DNA of 41,774 bases from Prauserella endophytica (GCF_005146945.1 NZ_SWMS01000038.1:1-41774), one strand, 5' to 3'; counted from the stretch's first letter, positions 17,276 to 25,791 are shown. Notes: generated by a model from the sequence alone, not told the origin. A program made the numbers and translations.

Positions 17276-18442
17276 ATGACCACGCCAGCCACGACTCCGG
17301 TCACGGGCAGCGCGCCCGCCGCCCCGGGCGCGGCCACCCGACTGCGCAACGGCGAACTTCGGCGCATGGTGGCCGAACAACTCGCCCACGACCCCACCGC
17401 CGCGCTCACCCCCGGCACCATCGCGAACCAGCTCGGCGGGAAGTCATCCGGTGCGGTCGGGAACGCACTGGCGACATTGGAAGCGCGCGGGGAAGCCAAA
17501 AAGGTCGACGCCAACCCGGTCACCTACCGGGCGACCGACAAAACCGCCGACGCCGCCACAACCGCCACAGTCACCCCGCGCGGGACCCGCGCCGCCCCCG
17601 CCGCACCATCGGCCCCCGCCGCCCCGCCCGCCCCGCCCGCGCTGGTGACCGGACCGGTACGTCGCCCGAACGGGCAGATGTATCACCCGCGCAAGCTGTC
17701 GGGGTTGTCGGACGTGACGGCGCTGCGGCGGTTGCGTGATGCGGGGGTGTCGGCGCTCATGTACGGCCCGCCCGGTACCGGGAAAACCTCGGTGGTGGAG
17801 GCAGCGTTCGACGACCTCGTGACCATTCAGGGCGACAGCGACACCGTGACCGACGACTTCGTCGGCTCCTACACCCAAACCCCGGACGGGCGCTACGAAT
17901 TCGCCTACGGCCCGCTGGTGACCGCGATGCGCGAGGGGCGGGCTCTGTTCATCGACGACGCCACCCTCATACCGCCGACCGTGCTCGCGGTGGTCTACCC
18001 CGCGATGGACGGACGCCGCCAAATCCTGATCAAAACCCACAAAAACGAGGTGGTGGACGCCGCGCCCGGGTTCTACGTCGTGGCCGGACACAACCCCGGG
18101 GTGCACGGAGCGGTGCTCACCGACGCACTTTCGTCGCGGTTCTCCGCGCAGATTCACGTGTCCACCGACTACGACCTCGCCACCCAGCTCAAGATCGAAC
18201 CGAAAGCGGTACGGGTGGCGCGGAACTTAGCTGCACGGCAGGACAAGGGCGAGATCGGATGGGCGCCACAGTTGCGAGAGCTGATCGCGTTCAACCGGAT
18301 CGCCGACGTACTCGGCACCACCGCCGCCGCCGGAAACCTGGTCGGCATCGCACCCGAGGAGGACCGGGACGTGGTCGCCGAAGTAGTGCGCAACGTGTTC
18401 GGCGCCACCGTCGCCCCGCTCTCACTCGGACCACAGTTCTAG
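17276..18442 (+). CDS. MoxR/CbbQ-like AAA+ ATPase with N-terminal winged helix
   Basis: Encodes 388 residues, ATG with GAAAGGA upstream. Residues about 20-80 form a winged helix (LRNGELRRMVAEQL and SSGAVGNALATLEARGEAKK), followed by an Ala/Pro linker. The AAA+ core has Walker A GPPGTGKT (164-171), Walker B ALFIDDATLIPP with Asp-Asp (227-228) in place of the common Asp-Glu, sensor 1 VVAGHNPGVHG, and LSSRF carrying a likely arginine finger. MoxR/CbbQ ATPases remodel partner proteins, commonly together with a vWA protein, and the next gene supplies one. The added winged helix suggests DNA contact or docking. The DD change could lower ATP hydrolysis and deserves a test. Confidence 0.9.
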   Translation: MTTPATTPVTGSAPAAPGAATRLRNGELRRMVAEQLAHDPTAALTPGTIANQLGGKSSGAVGNALATLEARGEAKKVDANPVTYRATDKTADAATTATVTPRGTRAAPAAPSAPAAPPAPPALVTGPVRRPNGQMYHPRKLSGLSDVTALRRLRDAGVSALMYGPPGTGKTSVVEAAFDDLVTIQGDSDTVTDDFVGSYTQTPDGRYEFAYGPLVTAMREGRALFIDDATLIPPTVLAVVYPAMDGRRQILIKTHKNEVVDAAPGFYVVAGHNPGVHGAVLTDALSSRFSAQIHVSTDYDLATQLKIEPKAVRVARNLAARQDKGEIGWAPQLRELIAFNRIADVLGTTAAAGNLVGIAPEEDRDVVAEVVRNVFGATVAPLSLGPQF

Positions 18443-18488
18443 CCCTGCAACTCGCCGCACCCGCGACCGTCCGGAAAGGACGCACACG

Positions 18489-20240
18489 ATGAGCACCCAC
18501 GTAGCCACCCCCGCCGCCACCCCCACCGCCGTGTTTCCCGCCGCCCCCGGATGGCTGACCCTATCCGCCGCATTCGGCGACGAGGTACCCGCGATCGCCG
18601 ACCGCGACGACCTTGTGGTGACCGTCGCCCCCGGGGCGGGACACGGTGCCCCAGCTTGTTTCTTCCCCGACTTCGCCACCATCGAGGTGGACGGGACCCA
18701 CATGGACAACGGGGTCGACCCCGCCACCGTCGCCCCCCATCGGGTCGGGGACCGCAAGCGCTACCGCACCGCGTGGGGACTACTCACCCACGAATGCGGC
18801 CACGCCAAACATTCCGTGTGGCGCGCACCCGACGACGCACCCCCGGGCGCGGTCGCGGCGGCGGACCTGCTGGAAGAAACCCGCATGGAAGCCGCACAGG
18901 TGCGCCGCCGCCCCGGGGACCGGTACTGGCTACGCGCCAGCGCCACCCACCTCATCCTCGCCGACACCCAAGCACAGGACCCCGCCGCCGCACCGCAAAT
19001 GACCCATGAGGACGCCGCCCGTAGCGCCGCGCTGCTGCTGGCGCGGGTGGACGGAGGCATCCTCAACCGCCGCGAAGTCGCCCGAGTCGAGCGCGTCGTG
19101 CGCGACGTTCTCGGCACCGACACCCTCGCCACCCTGCGCAGAATTTGGCGCGCCGCGCACCGCACCGCCGACGACAACGCCGAGGCCATGATTGAACTCG
19201 GGCGCCAATGGTGCGAAGCCATCGGGACCGACCCCCACCAACCGCCCGACACGCCCGACCCCAACGTCACCAACAACGGGAACGGGACACCGTCGCCGTT
19301 GGCGAACGCCATTAGCAGCGCCGCCGCCGCGATCGGGAGTGCGGTCGCTGCCGAGCCCGCCCCGACCGACCCCACCACGCAGGCCATGGATGCCCGTGCC
19401 GCCGACGACACGGCACGCCAGAAGGCACAGAACACCGCAAACGCGGTGTTCGGGGGTGCCTGTACCGGATACGAACCCACCGCCCGCCACATCCGGGGCA
19501 CTCGCGCGCCGAGCACGACCGAACAAACCGCCGCACGGCACCTCGCCCGCGCGCTGACCACCGCCGGACACCGTGACCGCACAGCCACCAAAACCCGCTC
19601 GACCGTACCCCCGGGACGGTTGCGGATGCGGGGCGCGATGACCGCCGACGCACAACGCGCGGCGGGCGCAATCCCCAGCGCCGAACCGTTCACCCGCACC
19701 ACCCGCTCCACCGTGCCCGCACCGCCGCTACGACTCGGCATCATCTGCGACGTCACCGCCTCCATGAGAGCGTTCACCGCCCCCGTGGCCTCGGCGGCAT
19801 GGATTCTCGCCCACGCCGCCCGCCACACCGCCGTACCCGCCACCACCGCCACCGTGGTCTTCGGCGCGGGCATCGTCACCCCGATCACCCGCCCCGGCAC
19901 CACACCCGCGAAGGTGACCGAATTCGGCACCCGCCTCGGCGGGCACGCCATCGACACCGCGATCAACGCCCTCGATGGTGGGCTCGACCTGTCCCGCCCG
20001 AACGCCGCGCGCCTGCTAGTGATCATTTCCGACGGCAACTTCGAACACGAAACCCGGAAACCGGGCCAGAACATGCTCGACCGGTTGCGGGCGAGCGGCT
20101 GCGCGGTGTTGTGGCTGGCGCCCGACAAGTTCGGAACCGACCCGATGGACGGTGCCACGGTGCACACCCTGACCGACCCCACCACCACCGCCCGCGCCAT
20201 CGGACAGGCCGCCACCGCCGCCCTCCGCGCCACACGCTGA
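18489..20240 (+). CDS. HExxH metallopeptidase-like protein with C-terminal vWA domain
   Basis: Encodes 583 residues. The N-terminal half has a zinc-protease motif LLTHECGHAKH (His101, Glu102, His105) with acidic residues downstream in LLEETRMEAAQ (129-137), well placed to give the third zinc ligand. The C-terminal part is a vWA domain: a MIDAS-type strand ICDVTASM (Asp421, Ser425; DxTxS instead of DxSxS), a Thr in GGHAIDTAIN and Asp515 in IISDGNF. MoxR ATPase plus vWA partner is a recurring chaperone pair that loads metals or remodels targets; here the vWA protein itself may be a peptidase. GGAAAGGA before the ATG. A strong hairpin follows the stop. Confidence 0.85.
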   Translation: MSTHVATPAATPTAVFPAAPGWLTLSAAFGDEVPAIADRDDLVVTVAPGAGHGAPACFFPDFATIEVDGTHMDNGVDPATVAPHRVGDRKRYRTAWGLLTHECGHAKHSVWRAPDDAPPGAVAAADLLEETRMEAAQVRRRPGDRYWLRASATHLILADTQAQDPAAAPQMTHEDAARSAALLLARVDGGILNRREVARVERVVRDVLGTDTLATLRRIWRAAHRTADDNAEAMIELGRQWCEAIGTDPHQPPDTPDPNVTNNGNGTPSPLANAISSAAAAIGSAVAAEPAPTDPTTQAMDARAADDTARQKAQNTANAVFGGACTGYEPTARHIRGTRAPSTTEQTAARHLARALTTAGHRDRTATKTRSTVPPGRLRMRGAMTADAQRAAGAIPSAEPFTRTTRSTVPAPPLRLGIICDVTASMRAFTAPVASAAWILAHAARHTAVPATTATVVFGAGIVTPITRPGTTPAKVTEFGTRLGGHAIDTAINALDGGLDLSRPNAARLLVIISDGNFEHETRKPGQNMLDRLRASGCAVLWLAPDKFGTDPMDGATVHTLTDPTTTARAIGQAATAALRATR

Positions 20241-20255
20241 CCCCGTCCCCTCGAC

Positions 20256-20296
20256 CCCGGGCGGGGTGACAGGCCCCCCATGTCACCCCGCCCGGG
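20256..20296. terminator. 16-bp perfect hairpin after the MoxR-vWA pair
   Basis: The arms at 20256-20271 and 20281-20296 are exact reverse complements (CCCGGGCGGGGTGACA and its complement), with a nine-base loop. It lies 15 bases after the vWA stop and 46 bases before the next start. There is no U-tract, as is common for GC-rich actinobacterial terminators. It could end the transcript or lower expression of the downstream genes. Confidence 0.7.
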
Positions 20297-20342
20297 CCCC
20301 ACCGGCCAACACACCCATCCCAGACGCGAAGGAGTGTCCACA

Positions 20343-20678
20343 ATGAACAACACGACGAACGCCACCGGGCGGCGTGTCACCGAACTCGACCACAGTGCCA
20401 GTTGCGATCCCCACCGCTACAGCTACAGCCGCATCGTCCGCATTGGCGAACACCGGGTGCGGGCCCGCATCCAGCGAGACTACTACCGCGCCCAATCATG
20501 CGCCGTGGCCGAGGTGTTGGCCGACGACATGACCTGGACCTGCCTCGCCGCTGACGACCCCGTCAACTGGATCGACGCCACCACCCCGCCCGGTCAGGGC
20601 TCGATCCACTGCGCCACCGAACTCGGCCACCTCGCCGACACCCTGATCAACCGCGCCGCCGCCATCCTCCTCGACTGA
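20343..20678 (+). CDS. Small protein, 111 residues (unknown)
   Basis: Starts at ATG 20343, preceded by GAAGGAG; the longer frame from 20280 begins inside the hairpin and is unlikely. The N-terminus is polar, followed by a beta-rich segment HRYSYSRIVRIGEHRVRARIQRDYY, a middle with EVLADDMTWTCLAADDPVNW, and a C-terminal helix (ELGHLADTLINRAAAILL). The RVRARIQRDYY strand plus helix looks like a small compact alpha/beta domain. No motif recognised. Confidence 0.6.
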   Translation: MNNTTNATGRRVTELDHSASCDPHRYSYSRIVRIGEHRVRARIQRDYYRAQSCAVAEVLADDMTWTCLAADDPVNWIDATTPPGQGSIHCATELGHLADTLINRAAAILLD

Positions 20679-20716
20679 CCGTTTTTTCCTCGACCTAGCA
20701 ACGAAAGGACACCACC

Positions 20717-21601
20717 ATGACCACCGCCCGCACCACTGCCACCACGCCCGCGAACTCCGCCGACCGTGCGCGATCCGTCCGTGTCGGGCTGTTCCTCGGC
20801 CGTGGCGACACCTCCACCCCGCTCGGTCTGCTGTCCACCTACCCCGACACCCCACCCCCGGACCCCGCCACCGTCGCCACGCTGCCCATCGGACGGCAGT
20901 TGCTGACCGCGACCACCGAACGCGACTACCGCGCCGCGCTCGTCGCGTTCGCCGCCGCGTGGCGCGCGGGCGGGTTCGGCGACACCCACTGCGACCACAC
21001 CGACCCGCCACCCGACCCCGGCACGTGCCCACCCGCCGACGGCGACAACACCGACCACTGGGCGGGCACCGCCTACACCTTCGACTACGGTCAGGTTCTC
21101 TACTACCGCCCGCACCCGGACCGCCGCCGGGGCGGGCAATGGCACACCCTCACCCTCACCCTCACCGATTCGGGAGCAAGCGCGGTCGAGCTCACCCCGG
21201 CCAGTCGCCGCTACGGCGCCTCCTACCGCGACACCGCCGGACTCGACCTGGCGAACCTCGCAGCCTGGATCATGGGAACCCTGACCAGTTCAGCCACGGT
21301 AGGCATCCGCTACGCCGCCGCCGTGAACCCCGCCCGCGCCGAGATCAAGCTCTACCTCTACGGCCTCGACGACACCCCCGGGGACGGCGACGACCGCGCC
21401 ACACGCGTCCGCGCCACGCTCGACCACGTCACCACCGTGACCACCCACCACAACTGGACCAACCCGCACGACGACCGGGACCACCGCTTCCGCCTGCTGC
21501 CCCACATCGTCAGCGAGTACGACGGCCCGGACCTGCGCGCCCACGGACGGGGACCGGGAACCGTCACCGTCGTCACCGACCCCACCCCGTTCTGGACCTG
21601 A
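20717..21601 (+). CDS. Hypothetical protein, 294 residues
   Basis: ATG with GAAAGGA upstream. A polar N-terminus is followed by SVRVGLFLGRGDTSTPLGLL, a Cys/His cluster near 92-108 (THCDHTDPPPDPGTCPP), an aromatic segment AYTFDYGQVLYYRPH, and a C-terminal part with IKLYLYGLDDTPGDGDDRATR, where the acidic loop could bind a cation. No signal peptide or membrane helix. The coding pattern is good along the whole length. I do not recognise the family. It follows the hairpin, so it may form a second unit with the genes up to 23.8 kb. Confidence 0.65.
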   Translation: MTTARTTATTPANSADRARSVRVGLFLGRGDTSTPLGLLSTYPDTPPPDPATVATLPIGRQLLTATTERDYRAALVAFAAAWRAGGFGDTHCDHTDPPPDPGTCPPADGDNTDHWAGTAYTFDYGQVLYYRPHPDRRRGGQWHTLTLTLTDSGASAVELTPASRRYGASYRDTAGLDLANLAAWIMGTLTSSATVGIRYAAAVNPARAEIKLYLYGLDDTPGDGDDRATRVRATLDHVTTVTTHHNWTNPHDDRDHRFRLLPHIVSEYDGPDLRAHGRGPGTVTVVTDPTPFWT

Positions 21602-21625
21602 GCAGCACAGGAGGAACCGTTCACC

Positions 21626-22180
21626 ATGACCACCACGCCGACCGACGCCCCCGCCTCGTTGACCGCCCGCGCGATCACCGTCGCCCGCCGCCACCGCGAC
21701 ACCGCCCCACACGAATTCGCCGACCGCCACACCTTCCGCCTGCGGTGGGACCGTCGTGCGATCACCGCCGCCAACATCGCCACCGCCCTCGACGTCGGTG
21801 TCGACGCGGTGCTGGTGCGCGACGACCCCGACCGCCACCACGGCATCGCGACAGGCACCACCCCGGGTGACCTCATCGAAGTCACCAGGGAGGACGGCCG
21901 CTGCTGGTACTTCATCCAGGACCTGACCGGGTTCGACCCGTTGTGGGGCTGGCTGCTGCTGGGCCCGTGCCCGTTCTGCGGAGCCACCGCAGTCCCGATA
22001 GCGCGCGTCACCAGCCTCGCGGACCTCGGCGCCCACCTCGACCCGGACTCCGATCACGACAGCAACGACACCGCTCCCGACCCCTTCCACGGCGATCCCG
22101 GCCACCACCAGTATTGCTTCTACGCACCCAACTGTGGTGCGCGCGAGAGCCACCTCCACGAGAGCAGCGGAGGGTTGTGA
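21626..22180 (+). CDS. Zinc-ribbon-like protein, 184 residues (unknown)
   Basis: ATG with GGAGGA upstream. The middle is well ordered (TFRLRWDRRAITAANIATAL, VTREDGRCWYFIQDLTGFDPLWGW), followed by PCPFCG (Cys115, Cys118) and a second cluster YCFYAPNCG near the C-terminus. Two Cys pairs about 45 residues apart fit a zinc ribbon split by an acidic loop (DPDSDHDSNDTAPDP). The TGA stop overlaps the next ATG. A nucleic-acid or protein-binding role is possible; nothing more can be said. Confidence 0.65.
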   Translation: MTTTPTDAPASLTARAITVARRHRDTAPHEFADRHTFRLRWDRRAITAANIATALDVGVDAVLVRDDPDRHHGIATGTTPGDLIEVTREDGRCWYFIQDLTGFDPLWGWLLLGPCPFCGATAVPIARVTSLADLGAHLDPDSDHDSNDTAPDPFHGDPGHHQYCFYAPNCGARESHLHESSGGL

Positions 22181-22512
22181 TGAACACCCACGCCGTCCCG
22201 CCCGACTATCCCGACAGCCTCACCCGGCATCTCGTGCCCCACGTGGACACCGACACCTGGTACGCGATCAGCGAACTCGTCGACACCCGTTTCCAGGTCC
22301 ACGTCCTGACCGGACCGGACCGCTGGGCCGAGTACACGATCAGCCCCCTGGCCGGGATGACCCATTCTCGCGCCGTCGTCACAGCGGTGCACTCCCTGAC
22401 CGGGCGCACTGTCGCGAGCGTGGGCCATGGCCGCTGCTGGGGCGACGGTGCCACCTACTACCGCGCCACCCTGCTCCCTGAGCTATGTCGAGCCGGGAGT
22501 GCTGCACCATGA
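22180..22512 (+). CDS. Small protein, 110 residues (unknown)
   Basis: Starts at ATG 22180 inside the previous stop (TGATG), with GGAGGG upstream. The composition is protein-like: TDTWYAISELVDTRFQVHVL, then WAEYTISPLAGMTHSRAVVTAVHSLTG. No cysteine cluster or membrane helix. It overlaps the DUF6283-like gene by ATGA, so the three genes 21626-23015 are translationally coupled. Confidence 0.6.
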   Translation: MNTHAVPPDYPDSLTRHLVPHVDTDTWYAISELVDTRFQVHVLTGPDRWAEYTISPLAGMTHSRAVVTAVHSLTGRTVASVGHGRCWGDGATYYRATLLPELCRAGSAAP

Positions 22513-23015
22513 TCGCCGACGATCGCGCCGACACCGTCCCGCGCGAGGCGGACACGGCACACCCACGTGTACCGCCAGCAACACCGGGAACCGGGACCTG
22601 CGGCATCGGTGCAACGGGAGCCCTGCCGCATCGGCGTCGTCCCTGTGTCGAGTGCCCGTGGCGGCGTGACACACCGCCCGGTCAGTTCCCCGCCGACCGG
22701 TATGCCGCACTGGCCCATACCTCCGGCGCGTCCGGTGCCGAGGCGCGTCTCGACGCGCCGATGTTCGCCTGCCACAAGACAGCGGACGGTCAGGAACAAG
22801 CCTGCGCCGGATGGCTCGCGGTAGCTGGCGTCCATCACCTCGGAGTTCGCCTCGCCGTCGCGATCGGCCGCCTCGCCCCCGAAACACTCAACCCGACCCC
22901 CGGCTGGCCACCGCTATTCGGGTCGTTTCAACAGATGGCCGCCACCCAAGCACGGCGACCCTCCACTGAGGATTCAAATTTTCGCCCAAATGGCGCTCCG
23001 CCTGACCGCCAGTAG
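22509..23015 (+). CDS. DUF6283-like zinc-binding protein
   Basis: Encodes 168 residues from ATG 22509. The family signature is visible: RPCVECPWRRDTPPGQFPADRY (Cys46, Cys49), then MFACHKT (Cys88, His89) and CAGWLAV (Cys99). This pattern of CxxCPWR...PGxFP..RY...ACH...CAGW is what I know as the DUF6283 group, found in actinobacterial genomes, phages and mobile elements. Four cysteines and a histidine suggest a structural zinc. The last 40 residues are variable and Pro/Ala-rich. No activity is known for the family. Confidence 0.7.
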   Translation: MIADDRADTVPREADTAHPRVPPATPGTGTCGIGATGALPHRRRPCVECPWRRDTPPGQFPADRYAALAHTSGASGAEARLDAPMFACHKTADGQEQACAGWLAVAGVHHLGVRLAVAIGRLAPETLNPTPGWPPLFGSFQQMAATQARRPSTEDSNFRPNGAPPDRQ

Positions 23016-23118
23016 CCGTGACCGCCACTGGCGCCCGAGTAGGAATTCCGGGCCGGGGCATTTCGACCGTGACCCGACCAGTCATCTCATCGACGAATGG
23101 GGAAGGGGATCAAAATCC

Positions 23119-23346
23119 ATGCACGACAGGAAGAAACGACTCATATGGGCCGTGCTGGCCGTGCTGCTGCCCGGACCGTGGACCCCCGTCATCGTGCTCG
23201 CCTACATCCTTGGCCGCGCCAGCGAACGCGACGAGGACACCGCACCCCACGACCTTCCGATGTCCCCGTACCCGTACCCACCGCCCGACCCCTACACCTG
23301 CCTACCGGCCCCGCTGTCCCAGGACCCGTACGCGCCACCAAGGTAA
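23119..23346 (+). CDS. Small single-pass membrane protein, 75 residues
   Basis: ATG 23119 with GGGGAAGGGG about fourteen bases upstream, so the ribosome site is loose. A basic N-terminus (MHDRKKRLIW) is followed by a membrane helix (AVLAVLLPGPWTPVIVLAYILG, about 11-32) and a proline/tyrosine-rich acidic tail (YPYPPPDPY). By the positive-inside rule the N-terminus is inside. The role is unknown. Just upstream (23016-23118) I see no gene. Confidence 0.55.
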   Translation: MHDRKKRLIWAVLAVLLPGPWTPVIVLAYILGRASERDEDTAPHDLPMSPYPYPPPDPYTCLPAPLSQDPYAPPR

Positions 23347-23359
23347 GGAGTGACAACCC

Positions 23360-23848
23360 ATGTCGAGCTACACCGACTTCTACTTTGGACGTGGAGAGAA
23401 CGCCGACTGGATCGGCTCCCTGCGCGGGGAATGCTACCCAGAGAACTTTCTCGCCGTCCCACCATCGCGGCTGGCGCTGACCGCGACCGACGAACACGCC
23501 TTCCGCGCGGCAGTCGCCGACACCCTCGACGTGTGGGAAGACGAACGCCTCGGCCACGCGTACCGGCGCGAACTCGGCTGGCCGTGGCCGTGGTACACCA
23601 GCCACAACAGCAGCTGGATCATGGTGTTCGATCCGGAACCGCAGGCGGTGTTCGTCACCGTGGGTGGCGGGATCAGCTGGCACCGCATCGACCCGCACGA
23701 TCCGCGTTTTCCCGAGGGCGACGACCCACTCGGCCCGGACGATATCTACGCGTGGCTTCGTGATCCGGCCGCACCGCCCTCGGTGCCGATGCCGCTGATG
23801 CGCCCGAAACCCGTCACCGTGCCGACCTTCGGCGATGAGATCCGATGA
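23360..23848 (+). CDS. Hypothetical protein, 162 residues
   Basis: ATG with AAGGAG upstream, 13 bases after the membrane-protein gene. Good coding composition throughout, rich in aromatics: MSSYTDFYFGRGENADWIGS at the N-terminus, YRRELGWPWPWYTSHNSSW in the middle, then a beta-rich stretch and a C-terminal proline segment. No metal-binding cluster or membrane helix. The family is not recognised. Its stop overlaps the ATG of a frameshifted small gene, indicating an original operon. Confidence 0.65.
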   Translation: MSSYTDFYFGRGENADWIGSLRGECYPENFLAVPPSRLALTATDEHAFRAAVADTLDVWEDERLGHAYRRELGWPWPWYTSHNSSWIMVFDPEPQAVFVTVGGGISWHRIDPHDPRFPEGDDPLGPDDIYAWLRDPAAPPSVPMPLMRPKPVTVPTFGDEIR

Positions 23849-24056
23849 GCCGCTCGACAACGCCCGACGTCGACCTGGGCGGGTATGCACCTGCGCAGCG
23901 CGGAGGCCATCACCGCCGGAGCCGGGCTGGTCCTCGGTCACCGCCAACTCCTCGCAGCCGACGTGCGGCTGCCGCGCAACCTATGTCAGCTCCGAGGTCC
24001 AGGAGTGGACCGAGTTCCTCCACGACCATGACGACACGACCAGGAGGCCAGCATGA
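23845..24056 (+). pseudogene. Small gene broken by two frameshifts
   Basis: An ATG at 23845 overlaps the previous stop (ATGA), and a TGA at 24054-24056 overlaps the next start (ATGA), so a coupled gene clearly once filled this space. The protein-like sequence moves between frames: MSRSTTPDVDLGG, then after a shift HLRSAEAITAGAGLVLGHRQ, then after a second shift ATYVSSEVQEWTEFLHDHDD and the stop. An intact version would be about 70 residues. Sequencing error is possible; true decay is as likely, given similar breaks at 25.2-26.2 kb. Confidence 0.55.
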
Positions 24057-25234
24057 CCACTCGCCCCGTCGCCACCGATGTGACGCCGCTGCAGCCGTAT
24101 TGCCCGGACTGTTCCGTCGGGACCGGCCATGCCCACCGTGAGGGCTGCGACGTGGCCCGCTGTCTGGCCACCGGGCTGCAGCGCCTCGGCCACGCCGAGT
24201 CGTGCCGCTGCCCGCAGGACGTCTGGGCCGGATGGTGGCCCGGGGAGGTCGAGTGCGCGGAGTTCGGGTGGATGCTCGGCCCCGGCCTGCCCGACCTCAA
24301 CCGCCTGATGACCACCGCCACCTGGGATCCGGTCACCTACCGCTGGACCCGCCCCGGCAACCCACACCACGACCATCGAAGGAGAACAACGATGAGCACG
24401 CCCACCACCGCCACGGACTCGTCGGAGGGCATCGACCTCGCCGCCGGCGAGAACTGGATCGAACTCGTGCCCGCCGCCTACGCCCAACCGCACCAGGTCA
24501 GCTTCCCCGCCGTGATCGAACCGTGCCGCCACCACGGGCTGTGGGTGCGACCCCGGCTGCGTCGCGAGGTCGCCGAGGCCGTGTGCGAGTGGCTGAACCT
24601 GGTTTACCCACTCGACCCGGACTGGTACCCGTTGGCCCGGTTTGAAGACGACCTGCTGGTGGTCTTCACCGGGAAAGCCGCCCACCAGCACGAGATCGCC
24701 CTCGGCGAGGACGGCCGCTACCCGCTCGGGGAACTGGGCCGCTGGTTCCTGTCCGCCCCGCCCCGCACCCGCGCCCGCTTCTACCGCCAGCTCGATGTGC
24801 TGCGCGACACCGAACGCCACGCCCCGCGCTCGGGCGAAACGCTGGTCACCTGCGACCCCGACAACCTGCCCGCGAGCGGGTTCCCCGCCCGCATCGACAC
24901 TCGACCCGCCGCGTCATGGGTGCCGGTATTCCGGCCGGAGATCGCCGAGGCCGTGGTCGTGTACTGCACCATCAACCACGACAAGTTCCCTGACGACCAC
25001 CCGCAGGTCTACTTCGACGGCGACACCCTCGTCCACGTGCACCAGCACCTACGGGCGCTGGACGGGTACCTGCCCTGGCGCATCGAGCCCGACACGGACG
25101 GGAACTACCGCATCGACGGCGACGAGTGGACCTTCCACACGGTGCCCGTGAAATCCGAGGGAAACCGTGACTCCCACACGACCGCGACGACGTCAGACGA
25201 TGGGCATCGGACTCGGCCGGGGAGCCCAGCGTGA
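24053..25234 (+). CDS. Fused frame: Cys/His-rich small protein joined to a 280-residue hypothetical protein
   Basis: The frame is open for 393 codons but looks like two genes. Residues 1-112 contain CPDC (17-20), HREGCDVARC (29-37), CRC (51-53) and WWPGEVECAEFGWML, a cysteine-rich layout I have seen in actinophage and actinomycete proteins of about 100 residues. ATG 24392 (residue 114) has its own GAAGGAGA and starts a second protein-like sequence (MSTPTTATDSSEGIDLAAGENW) of 280 residues. No stop separates them, so either a fusion or two overlapping products from one frame is made. Function unknown. Confidence 0.6.
   Translation: MTTRPVATDVTPLQPYCPDCSVGTGHAHREGCDVARCLATGLQRLGHAESCRCPQDVWAGWWPGEVECAEFGWMLGPGLPDLNRLMTTATWDPVTYRWTRPGNPHHDHRRRTTMSTPTTATDSSEGIDLAAGENWIELVPAAYAQPHQVSFPAVIEPCRHHGLWVRPRLRREVAEAVCEWLNLVYPLDPDWYPLARFEDDLLVVFTGKAAHQHEIALGEDGRYPLGELGRWFLSAPPRTRARFYRQLDVLRDTERHAPRSGETLVTCDPDNLPASGFPARIDTRPAASWVPVFRPEIAEAVVVYCTINHDKFPDDHPQVYFDGDTLVHVHQHLRALDGYLPWRIEPDTDGNYRIDGDEWTFHTVPVKSEGNRDSHTTATTSDDGHRTRPGSPA
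24378..24385 (+). promoter_or_regulatory. Internal ribosome-binding site before ATG 24392
   Basis: GAAGGAGA sits six bases upstream of ATG 24392, better than the site for the upstream start at 24053. It suggests that a separate 280-residue protein is made from the second half of the fused frame. Confidence 0.6.
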
Positions 25235-25450
25235 GCGCGCCCCGCCTGGTCGACGAGCGGATCGCCACCAATCGGGCGTGGTGGGCAGGTCGCGGTCACG
25301 GTGCTGGAGCAGGCGCTGCGCGAGCCCGTCTCGGCCACGGTGTTCGGCGAGCGCTATGACGACACCGCCTGGCTCGAGCTACCGCAGCTGGCGGTCTGCC
25401 AGCCCGCCGAGGTCACCAGCCTGCTGTGGGCCCACCCGTACCCGAGGTGA
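25231..25450 (+). pseudogene. Small gene with one frameshift
   Basis: GTG 25231 overlaps the previous stop (GTGA). The frame starts VSAPRLVDERIATNRAWW, then within the run TGGTGGG near 25276-25284 the protein-like reading moves to another frame: GQVAVTVLEQALREPVS, continuing to LLWAHPYPR and a TGA at 25448-25450. Removing one base in that run restores an even 72-residue protein. Either the gene is broken or the assembly has an extra base here. Confidence 0.55.
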
Positions 25451-25456
25451 CGGGTC

Positions 25457-25791
25457 GTGCGGTGCGCGACCTTCGCCCGACCCGCGTCCCGGGAAATCCA
25501 GCTGAACCTCTATGGCCTGAGCGAACCCGCCGAATGCCGGGAACACAACGTCGAGGACCATCACGTGCACGTCCTCACCGACCACTTCGTCCCGGCTCTG
25601 CTAGCACGGGGCGAACGACCGGGCACGACCCATCATCGAGTCCTGAAACCCTGGGCCCGACCCATGTGGTCCTGCCGGGAACGTACTCGCTATGGCCAAC
25701 CGCAGGTCACCACCGCACTCCGCGGCACACTCGCTGGCCGACGCCGAGGTGTTCACGCTGTCGGCAGGACCAACAGGCCGTCCTCGATTAA
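25457..25791 (+). pseudogene. Broken gene fragment (frameshifted)
   Basis: From GTG 25457 the reading is protein-like up to about 25630 (REIQLNLYGLSEPAECREHN, then VHVLTDHFVPALLARG) and continues in another frame with LGPTHVVLPGTYSLWP near 25650-25700; that frame stops at 25789-25791. A third frame begins with ATG 25693 and carries SLADAEVFTLSAGPTG. So one or two genes are interrupted by at least two shifts. Family not recognised. Confidence 0.4.
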
